A DNA stretch of 64,000 nt, taken from assembly GCF_001949145.1 (NCBI RefSeq), contig NW_019091573.1, forward strand, positions 439,894-503,893. The letters are read 5' to 3'. The notes under the pieces are model-generated. The model searched no databases. It was not told the origin of the DNA and was given only the letters and a program-made list of their open reading frames with translations. The position numbers and the translations under genes were made by a program. Below, in pieces: positions 56,901 through 64,000 of the stretch (the first letter of the stretch is position 1; each line of letters starts with the position of its first letter). This DNA is from Acanthaster planci (Eukaryota; Echinodermata; Asteroidea; Valvatida; Acanthasteridae).

Positions 56901-57105
56901 TCTTCCCACGAGGAAACGGCGGACTTTTGATGTTCTCTCTCGCAATGCTGACAGACTTGGTCATTGAAAATGCAGACAAGAATGCAGCTTTCTTAGATTT
57001 CCGGACTGTCTTTCGTCTGGAAACCATCCTCGACTGCGAGTGGTCGTAGACAACCCGAGCAGCTTTCAAAGCATCCTCCAAATCTACGTACGACTGCAAA
57101 GCCAT
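44783..57105 (-). CDS. Ubl-SAM-TRADD-N-SAM-SAMD9-like STAND NTPase gene (predicted single gene)
   Basis: Gene-level entry. Nine exons (56870-57105, 55459-55636, 55049-55166, 53649-53777, 53290-53502, 52347-52703, 51423-51797, 45668-50232, 44783-44905) join in frame with phases 2, 0, 1, 1, 1, 1, 1, 0. The sum is 6,294 nt, or 2,097 codons plus stop. Domains: basic N-terminus, ubiquitin-like (about 88-168), RHIM-like motif (268-282), SAM (about 297-362), RHIM-like motif (394-408), TRADD-N-like (about 440-530), SAM (about 546-612), SIR2-like (about 788-1088), P-loop NTPase (P-loop 1140-1148), C-terminal region and coiled coil. Human SAMD9/SAMD9L are antiviral STAND proteins; the extra adaptor domains suggest a death or immune signalling hub. 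Alternative: two neighbouring genes, with SAM-STAND separate from the 5' exons. Confidence 0.7.
45668..50232 (-). CDS. Exon 8: SAM 2 plus SAMD9-like STAND region
   Basis: One 4,565-nt exon, as in vertebrate SAMD9 genes whose coding region is a single exon. It has SAM (MRMSEWTPDYVKQWLF...), a disordered region, a SIR2-like section (FGFIKAIRWVTVWDFDS, GEKVDWWNFAIG), a P-loop HQPGAGGST (residues 1140-1148) with LARHVLWEL, Walker B VCVLVDNLDD (1196-1205), helical repeats, and FYLGFSWNGPVAYDV near the end. No AlbA_2 nuclease domain is seen between SAM and the SIR2-like part. It starts at TTTTAG|AT (phase 1) and ends GCAAG|GTAAAT (phase 0). Confidence 0.85.
51423..51797 (-). CDS. Exon 7: TRADD-N-like domain
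   Basis: This 375-nt exon encodes an alpha/beta domain: DILQNIMRQFDGTVISRVTM, GSLKFILLVKSRKGLDSLWA, AYTSGELAQKFSEVLVTDE, then IEIQLTILESDYEKG. The order strand, strand, L-x-x-x-W-x-x-Y-x-S-G-x-L helix, strand, helix matches the TRADD N-terminal domain. TRADD-N domains have been described in metazoan and bacterial death and immunity proteins. A second AG 15 nt upstream (start 51812) is also in frame. Confidence 0.6.
51989..52215. mobile_element. Intronic MITE with CAGT ends
   Basis: The arms are inverted copies (GTGTTTAGC... through CATGTTT and GCTAAACA, on both sides), ends CAGT...ACTG, with a possible 3-bp TCG target duplication. It lies between exons 6 and 7 of the Ubl/STAND gene. Confidence 0.6.
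52347..52703 (-). CDS. Exon 6: SAM domain 1 plus RHIM-like motif 2
   Basis: This 357-nt exon encodes a SAM domain (MSEWTSDNVKQWLLNTGV, GSIDGKVLKMYTKEDLFDDY, LRLILYSREEW-type end) and then IHIDGDKNKVNVTGD (residues 394-408) before the GTATGT donor. The SAM is nearly the same as SAM 2, a recent copy. The acceptor used in SAM 2 (TTTTAG|AT) is TTTTAA here, so a downstream AACAAG is the likely acceptor and keeps the frame. Confidence 0.65.
53290..53502 (-). CDS. Exon 5: linker with RHIM-like motif 1
   Basis: This 213-nt phase 1-1 exon encodes a Gly/charged linker ending in INIEGNKNIVKVEGD (residues 268-282). The alternating hydrophobic pattern with G-x-x-N-x-V resembles RHIM-type amyloid signalling motifs, although the conserved Q of RHIM is Asn and the spacing is one residue longer. 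Function inferred only. Confidence 0.6.
53649..53777 (-). CDS. Exon 4: linker with decayed RHIM-like motif
   Basis: This 129-nt phase 1-1 exon encodes AKRKEADTKHTSEQPSVPSE and GGTANNLEGNSNVKAEGGQT. It is a diverged duplicate of exon 5 with the same acceptor neighbourhood (TTCTTCGTACAG versus TTCTTCATACAG). The hydrophobic residues of the motif are lost here. Confidence 0.6.
53939..54178 (-). other. ORF of unknown status inside an intron
   Basis: A minus-strand ORF from ATG at about 54172 runs about 78 codons to a stop (MVNNTNNTDEKHDLPSLLRG..., ...LEPRILATR). It lies between exons 3 and 4 of the Ubl/STAND gene. No domain recognised, and no clear splice acceptor. It could be chance or a fragment. 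Confidence 0.2.
55049..55166 (-). CDS. Exon 3: C-terminal half of ubiquitin-like domain
   Basis: This 118-nt exon encodes LCDALSLEDHCIQQDTNMEM and RLVVGLRGGGHGGRKKKK. It continues ubiquitin exactly where exon 2 stops (L-x-D-x-x-I-Q-x-x-x-x-x-x-L-V-V-x-L-R-G-G). The di-glycine is followed by more residues, so it is an internal Ubl, not a free modifier, unless cleaved. Confidence 0.75.
55459..55636 (-). CDS. Exon 2: N-terminal half of ubiquitin-like domain
   Basis: This 178-nt exon encodes TLVQVFISTPLASTICLQLH, then PSTSISAVKDLLQDRLGVAP and EKQHLFIRKKME. This follows the ubiquitin pattern: first two strands, helix (A-V-K-D-L-L-Q-D), then P-E-K-Q-x-L. The acceptor (TTGCTGCCAG) is phase 2 and the donor (GGAG|GTAATG) phase 0. 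Confidence 0.75.
56870..57105 (-). CDS. Exon 1: start and basic N-terminus
   Basis: The ATG sits in a good context (GACATGG), and an in-frame TAA 36 nt upstream fixes it as the first possible start. It encodes 78 residues, with a short acidic/helical start (MALQSYVDLEDALKAARVVY) then a basic stretch (RRKTVRKSKKAA). It ends at AGCAG|GTAACT in phase 2, matching the next exon. No known domain. Confidence 0.6.
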
Positions 57106-58329
57106 GTCAGAGGTGTCCTCTTCGTGTGAGTTAAGGTCTTATCTGCCCAGATATGGAAAATGAACCAAATGAAACGAATTAGGGGAGCTTGGACTTCTAT
57201 ATGGCTCAGTTCCGGCTTCGTGACTGAGATTATGCCAAGTTCAATGAGTTTACCGCTCTGAATATTTTCAGCACCGCCTATTATTATTTCAAAGAACAGT
57301 CCTAGATCATCGCATACAAAGTATGTATTCGGTCTATATAGGAGCGCAAATATCTCCCAAAATCATTTTTACACTACTTTGTGAAATTACAAAACTTAGA
57401 CAGTCAGTGACCATAACATAAACTACTTTTAATTGCCTACACATTGGCATGCTGTGTCTGAGGGACGAAAGATTTACAAAGACTTAAACATTTTGCCATT
57501 CGCACAAAATATAACAACTGAATGACAAAAGGATACACGTACACGAAAATAATGTAGTCAAATGCACGGTGCACAACTTGTGCCTAACAACAAGAATGAG
57601 GCTGAAGTCCAATAAGGTGACCAACAAAAAATACATACAAAGTCACCTTTTTCAACATGTACACCTTTGTTGTCAGACTCAGCACTGAGATTTTCCTATT
57701 CAGAAGAAAATTTCTCTCATTTGATATTAAAACTTATGCACCATTCATCCTGCACTTTGGAAAGATAAAGAGCCTCGGCTACTACATGTAGTCCAATATT
57801 CCATTTTTGGTCGGGGAAAATAATAACAGGTTTGAAGAAAAATGGAAGGGTTGCGCAGAATGGTTTCTAAAAATTACATGTATGAAGATTTATTCTTTTT
57901 TGCACCTGTAAATGCCCCAGCACGAAGTGAATCGTTGCCGCGGTAACAGATATTTAATATGTAGCCTCCGTCTACAGAATACCCCAGGGGTCATCAAATT
58001 CATTACACAAAGGGTGTTCGTTCATATTTGTTAATTTTAGTGGTCATAAGCGGTGACCCAGTTACCGAGTGAACTAAATCGTTGTCTATAATAAAAGACC
58101 TTCCCCATCACTTCGCTATCTTTTTCAATATGCGTTTAACGACAGGTTTTATGCAGCCATAATCTTGCATTTCCGTCCATTCAAGGAAATGATTTTGGCG
58201 CCCAGGTGGTACAACTAGATTTGTGTTTCTGGAATTTTGGAGTGGTTAGCTTCGAGCTCCACAGCTCTTTGCCCCTTCAATGCGCTCCTCTGACCCTTTG
58301 CATTCCCCAAATTCGCGCCTTTGCCGACT
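57106..58329. other. Upstream region of the Ubl/STAND gene
   Basis: No other gene seen. The promoter should be here, but I see no clear core element. Confidence 0.4.
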
Positions 58330-58335
58330 TGGAAG

Positions 58336-60083
58336 TATGGTGTACTATTTACGACAAAAATTTACGTTTGTACACACACGACGCATCACGTAGTGCGTCG
58401 CGTCGTGCTGTCGCCCGTCGCGTCGTGCTGTCTCAGGTATTTCCATGTTGCAGTTTTTCCCGCCTAAACGTAGCCCGTCGCGTCGTACCGTCGTGTGTCG
58501 CGTCGTACCTCGTGTCGTGTATCGCGTCGCCTAAAGCACGACACGACGCACGACACGACGCACAACGCAACGCGTTGTGTGCTGTCGCCCTTTGCTTCAT
58601 TGTGTTTATAGAGGGCGCCTTAACTGTTTTCTTTCATTTCCGTCCACCTTTCTTGCAAAGTACATGCGATTCGCTCTTTGGTGTTGATTTTTCATTTTTT
58701 TTAATCTCATAAATTCATTAATTTGGATTAATTTCAGTCATATTTTAACTGAAAAAAAAGATTAAAGAACAAAAGAAAATATGAATATGCAAGCTCAGAA
58801 TTCGTCACTCCTTAATTTCCCAGCCAATGGTTTCTTTTGTTTTCTCTCATTTCCGTCCAACGCGCTTGCAGAATACATGCCCTGAGCTGCAGGCGTTGAT
58901 ATTTTTTTGGGGGGGGGTTGTTTCATCCGTTCATCAAATTGAATTAGTTTTTTCACATTGTATAGAAAAAAAAAATGAAAACGGGCAAAAAGAAAATCTG
59001 TGTAGGTAGGTGCTCTCACATAATAAGTGTAAGCCCAGAATTTGTCACTTTTTAATCTACCCGGCTGATACTTGTTCGAATGTCTGTCCAATTTCTTTTT
59101 AGGACCGTTGATGAAGTTCCCATGTGTGGTAGATTTGTAACCTTATAAATATTTCTCTGTGGTCTGTGCCAGCAGTTTTCCCTGTAGTTCTCCCACTCCT
59201 CCAGACAATTTGTCTACAATTGTACGACCGCAAGTTTGAACACGGGTTTAGTAGTTACCATCCAGCCTGCACTATATTATTACCCTCAGAATATTCAGTC
59301 TTCAGTCTTCCTTCAGTTTAGTCTTCCTCGTTAATTTCATCAGCACCACACTTTCAATGATATTAGTCCGCCGGCGTGTTTCTTAATAAAACACATCCTA
59401 CATCCACATCCTACTACCATTGTGACGGTGTCTTTTCTTCCTCTCTGTTTGCCTTCGCGCTTAATTTCTCATCAGGTCAGCATGTTACTTTCTTTGCAAG
59501 CACGTAATAATGATTGATGTATTTTATCTTAGAATGGATTTACAATAAATATTAGATAAATCACAATCAGATCAGGAATAGCTAAAACATTGTTGTGGCT
59601 AACGTTAATGTTACATATTTCCTGCAGACAATGGTGATTAGTCGCGAAGCTGTTTCTGATTACGGGCCGGGGGAAGGAAATGAAAGAAAACAGTAAAGGC
59701 GCCCTCTATAACCACGATGAAGCAAAGGGCGACAGCACACGACGCGTCGCGTCGTGCGTCGTGTCATGCTTCGCGTCGTGCTTCAGGCGACACGATGCAC
59801 GACACAACGCACGAAAGCATGACGCGACGGGTGACGGAAAGAGCGACGTTTAGGGAAAAAAAAATTCAACAAGGAAAGGACCCCAGACAGCACGACGCCA
59901 TGGGCGACGGCACGACGCGACGCGTCGTATGTATACAAACGAAATGGCAAGAAGGCGACGGTTCGACCCGACGGCACGACGCAAGGGAGCCGTCGTGCCG
60001 TCGTGCCGTCGCATCGTCTGGTTGCGTCGCCTGGAGGGAGGCAAGATAGAGAGAGAAATGTTTGTCGTAAATACTACCCCATA
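58336..60083. mobile_element. Foldback element, copy 1 (1.75 kb)
   Basis: It starts TATGGTGTACTATTTACGAC and ends with the diverged inverse (GTCGTAAATACTACCCCATA). The flanks TGGAAG (58330-58335) and TGAAAG (60084-60089) give an imperfect 6-bp target duplication. The arms are dense in CGTCGTG/CACGACG words. Inverted arms (about 58590-58645 and 59675-59735) surround a middle with an internal duplication of about 200 bp (TTTCATTTCCGTCC words). Confidence 0.75.
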
Positions 60084-60931
60084 TGAAAGTGCTTGCCGCG
60101 CAGTACTGCAGCCCGCTTCCTGTTAAGTTCGACTTTTGACCCCTTTCGGTACTTCCCCGTGCGCCGCAATCAGGAAACCATTTGTTAACAACAGGCGTTG
60201 CTGTCTAAAAGGATCCGATTTCCTCTTTGGTACCGATATTTATAGCCAATTTCAACAAAGTTAACAATAATGATTCCTGGCTTGGGACCCCCCAGTTCTC
60301 CTTTGCAAATCAGGCTTTGGCAAAATCGGTTCCAAACACTTTAATGTGAACTAGTTTTAGTTCTCATTCATGCAGTGCCAGAGTAGCTAGCCAACATTCA
60401 TCCCTCCGTCACACTTGGTCAACATTCATAATGCATACAATGCTCCATGACTTATATGTCACGACATCAAGGTCCATGTTCAACAGGCCTTTTCCAACAT
60501 CGACAAGGAGGGTGAAGCCTTGCAATTGTGTCATGTTGACTGTAGTATTAAGGTCAAAATCATACAAGGTGGACCTACCTGGTTTTAGCAAATTGTCGTG
60601 TTATTATGTATAGCACACAGTGATCACCTGCAACACCGAATCCCGGTCCCCACACTCCTCGTACATGACCGTGACACTGATATTATTTGGTTGATACTTC
60701 GTTGGTAGGCCAACGATTTTATGTCGACTTTATTCTGAGATTGCATGTGTGTTTGTCTGATAACATTAACACATCGGCACACATACTCCCATGTTCGTCG
60801 ACTCTCGCCACGGAGGGTGGAGGTAAATCTAGCGCTGGGTGGTTGCTAAGTGGAGAATGACGTACGTTCAAACCATGACATGATTGGTCAAAACCTGCCT
60901 AGTCTCATCACAAGCTCAGTGCATTACAGTC

Positions 60932-61432
60932 TATGGTGTACTATTTACGACACACATTTCTGCCTGTCTAGGCGACGCAACTACATGCACACGGTACGAC
61001 GGCTCCCTTGCACCGTGTCGTCGTGTCGCGCCGTCACCTTCTTGCCATTACGTTTGTACAAACACGTCGTGCCGTCGCCCGTCAGGTCGCACCGTCGTGA
61101 GGTGCGTCGTGTCGTGTTTCGGGCGACGTGTATGAGCGACGCGATGCACGACACGACATACGACACGACGCACGACGGTGCACCGCGTCTGGAGAAGGAG
61201 GGAGCGACTTTTAAGCAGAAAAATTGAACAAGGAAAGGATGTAAGACAGCAAGACGTGACAGGAGACGATGAGACACGTCGTGTGTGTACAAAAGTAATG
61301 GCAAGAATGCAATAGCGCGACGCGACGGCACGACGCAAGGGAGCGTACGTCGTGCTGTCGCATGGTATAGTCGTGTCGCCTTGGAAGAGGCTAGAGAGAG
61401 GCAGAAGTGTGTGTCGTAAGTAGTACACCATA
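60932..61432. mobile_element. Foldback element, copy 2 (501 bp)
   Basis: The same ends as copy 1 (TATGGTGTACTATTTACGAC and its inverse) flanked by a perfect 6-bp duplication ACAGTC at 60926-60931 and 61433-61438. The middle of copy 1 is missing. No coding capacity; a non-autonomous element. Confidence 0.85.
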
Positions 61433-61438
61433 ACAGTC

Positions 61439-62249
61439 ATATCGCAGGTACATATAGCAACAGTCACAGCTTCATTATGCATAGTCATGTACAATAGCCC
61501 TCTGTACTGATGACGTTATTACCAAATGCATCGCTAACATCTAATGGAGTCATTGGGGTAAATTACGGACTTATAAACCCACAGACTGGGAGCTCCCATT
61601 CAAAACAACGGTAGGGTATCGTAGCCGAGACGGCAACCGACTAAACCCAAAAGCGTGAGCAAATTCACCTCTCGGTGTAGGGAATTTACGCACAGTTGAA
61701 AACTTACAGCCATAAAGTTCCACGAAGCTATTTTTTTTCGATTGCAAAAAACTTTTGTTTACTTTCTAGCATAAGCAAATTTTTTTAATAATGCGGTTGC
61801 AGCAATTGAATGGGTTGTCTAACAGTGAGGGGCCTAAAATAGGTGTACATGTCTACACTAAAGTATCGCATATCAGCGCAGATAACGTTTTTTGCAAAAC
61901 ACAAAGAAACAAAATGGACAAACAAAAACTTTATCACCTGACCCCTTCAATTCTGCCTAAAGTCAGCAGTCTGAGTCCCACATTCGGCCGTTGGAGGCGT
62001 GATCTTGGCCTCCAAACTCGGTTTTTCATAGATGATCAAGTTCACAATAACTTGCCGCCGCGTGCGGGTTGCTACGCGCAAGGCTACAACGTCTTGAAGA
62101 CTGCACTATACATCGCTACCTATCACCACCGTGACTTTACAAGGCAAAGTGATGAATTTCATCGCTCGTTCGCACGTACTATTAGCTCGCTACATCTACG
62201 GTGAAACATGTAGGTCCCGAGTTTCAAGTAGGCTTCCCTGGATGTTTCC
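61439..62249. other. Sequence without a supportable gene
   Basis: One plus-strand ORF of 137 codons (61791-62204) has no recognisable domain or splice context. I see nothing else. Confidence 0.3.
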
Positions 62250-62577
62250 TTGAAATGTGCATCTAGTTTGTCAGTATTCAAACACAAATATAAAAGTAAA
62301 TTAATAATTAACTATTTAATTAAAGTACTGATTAATTTCTTCCTGAGGGGATTGCAGCGGGCAAAGGATACACAGTCATGTACATGTGCTGTACTTTGTG
62401 TTATTTGCAAAGTGTCAGTGTGTTGTTGTCTTTGTGGAACTTTGTTTATTCGTAACTGGGACCCCCGCTTGACAAGAACTGCTTCTTGGGGGCCCCCATA
62501 TACATATATACAGGCTTTGTGAAACTGTTTCTGTAGAATAATATTATGTGGAAAACAAAGCGAACTGAACTGAACTC
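62250..62577 (+). mobile_element. LINE 3' end
   Basis: It encodes SSLSVFKHKYKSKLIINYL, the usual last residues of CR1-type reverse-transcriptase ORFs, followed by a 3' UTR and a short (GAACT)n tail at 62563-62577. Truncated upstream. Confidence 0.5.
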
Positions 62578-63138
62578 TCCCTCGGCAATGGGAATGTGTG
62601 AAGAAACTGTTGACAAATCCAAACTGCCCGCGCCCCGTATAGACATGCGCACATAGTGGACAACTGCTCCACATCTGTATACCCCACTCATCTCTGTACT
62701 CTGCGAATTGAAGCGACTGCGCGGCCATCTTAGGCTATTCAATACACGGCAATTTTCAAAGTCACCGGCTTCAGCACCGTGCATGAATACACTTTAGGGA
62801 ATGGACTGAAGTTGGAGGTCATTGTATTGAATATCCTAAGATTCACACATACGTAGTTACTGCTGAGCTGCCTATCCAGTGTATAGAGATCAGTGGTATG
62901 CCCGTAGTCGTACTACTACGTATGCTAGGTAGTCGCTGGGACGGGGACCAGATAGATGGTTTGCAGCGTGGGCGCAGTTCAAGTGAGATAATGAGATCAC
63001 ATTACATTGTACTGTACTCAGTGTACATCATCATAGAGCTGTTATACATAGCTCCACACATTACGTTTACGTTCAATGAATGTATAACATGATGGTATTC
63101 AACTCTTATGACACACTTTGAACATCATTGGCATAACG

Positions 63139-63900
63139 TTGACTAAAACTTGGGTTTGTAAATTGCAACCTTTATTCTAGGCCTTGTCAACATTTAATTG
63201 TGACAAAATAAAGAATTACAACATTCGAAACCTAACATTGGTTAATCATTGAATTAAGGTTGTTACTAGGGCCTATTGCAATTCAGAATCAACAAATATT
63301 CAACTCCAGATGACTGTTTCTAACTCCATCCATACACCGATCAATTTCAACGTTATTTCGACAATAAATCAACAATGGGTTATTATGGACACCATACAAT
63401 GTTTGCGACCTGACGTTGGATCGTGACAAATATTGACAAATATTAAATGCCGGCATACTGTCTAACTCCGTACATCGAATCAAGGTCAACGGCCTAATGT
63501 TAGTTAAGCGTTAAATTCGGCCTTCTTAAAATTGCGACAATACTTCAACAATTACTCAACATTGGGCAACTGTAGTTGAAACAACGTTTGCGACCTTACG
63601 TTGGCAAAACATTAAAATTAGGTTGTTAATATCGCGACATAATTTCAACACACATTCAAAATTGCGACAGTATTTCAGCAATTAATCAACATTGGGTAGC
63701 CTACTAATCGAAATATAGAAGTTGAAACAACGTTTGGGATTTGACGTTAGCCAAACATTAAATTCGGGTTTCAACATCGCGACACATTTTCAACAATAAA
63801 TCAACCCTGAATAAATGTCGGTATCTGTACGTCGATACAGCGTTGGCCAACCAACGTTGGATAAATGTTGATTTTCAGGTCGCTAAAATTGCGACAGATT
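63139..63900. repeat. Degenerate repeat field (CAACGTTGG / GCGACA words)
   Basis: Words such as ACAACGTTTGCGACCT, GACGTTGG, AATCAACATTGGG and TCGCGACA recur at spacings of roughly 115-185 bp. It looks like a diverged tandem repeat or nested MITE remnants. No coding content. Confidence 0.6.
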
Positions 63901-64000
63901 TAATTAACCGTGCTTTCAATGTTTAATCGGGTGCGTTGACTTCCCAAATCAATATTAAAGAGCGATTTCAATTTTGGCGTTTTCGTGTTTCACACTTTCT

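Noticed and set aside
58206-58712. ORF of 168 codons rich in Arg/Val/Ser
   Set aside because: It is a reading of the CGTCGTG repeats of the foldback element, not a gene.
60850-61494. Several ORFs of 116-148 codons on both strands
   Set aside because: All lie in foldback copy 2 and reflect its low-complexity arms.
61791-62204. Plus-strand ORF of 137 codons
   Set aside because: No domain, no splice context, and it lies in repeat-rich sequence.

Overview
The window is eukaryotic. Its genes are split by GT-AG introns, many of the extracellular domain exons are symmetrical phase 1-1, the introns are AT-rich, and decayed LINE, Ty3/gypsy, DIRS-like, SINE and MITE remnants are scattered throughout. 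The domain set (HYR, LDLa, CUB, somatomedin B, calcium-binding EGF, a SAMD9-like STAND NTPase and a TRADD-N-like domain) suggests a marine invertebrate, probably a non-vertebrate deuterostome such as an echinoderm, hemichordate or amphioxus. I cannot name the species from sequence alone.

Region 1 (1 to about 27.4 kb, minus strand) is one large secreted or cell-surface mosaic gene. Its signal-peptide exon is at 27287-27374, and I could place 25 further exons down to 683, each starting and ending in phase 1. In protein order these are LDLa, CUB, LDLa, CUB, three LDLa, CUB, LDLa, CUB, two LDLa, CUB, LDLa, CUB, LDLa, a Thr-rich spacer, LDLa, somatomedin B, cbEGF, HYR, EGF, EGF, HYR, HYR. The gene runs off the left edge of the window, so its C-terminus is unknown (at least about 1,629 residues are seen). 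The CUB/LDLa part is a threefold tandem repeat of one multi-exon module, and all six CUB-like domains lack cysteine.

Region 2 (27.4-44.7 kb) is mostly gene-poor and repeat-rich. It holds one isolated exon-like segment (33940-34062), a local duplication with an N at its junction, a 71-bp tandem repeat, an orphan LDLa pseudoexon with a stop codon, a 233-base assembly gap, and a cluster of decayed retroelements (DIRS-like, Ty3/gypsy and CR1/L2-type LINE).

Region 3 (44.78-57.11 kb, minus strand) holds what I consider the main discovery. Nine exons with mutually compatible splice phases give one predicted 2,097-residue intracellular protein. Its order is: basic N-terminus, ubiquitin-like domain ending in a di-glycine, two short RHIM-like segments (one decayed), SAM domain, another RHIM-like motif, TRADD-N-like domain, second SAM domain, SAMD9/SAMD9L-like SIR2-like region, P-loop STAND NTPase and C-terminal region, then a charged coiled-coil tail. 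It looks like an innate-immunity or cell-death signalling hub. The join rests on splice-phase logic and needs transcript confirmation.

Region 4 (57.1-64 kb) has no gene I can support. It contains two related GTCGTG-rich foldback elements with terminal inverted repeats and 6-bp target duplications, a LINE 3' end, and a decayed repeat field at the right edge.
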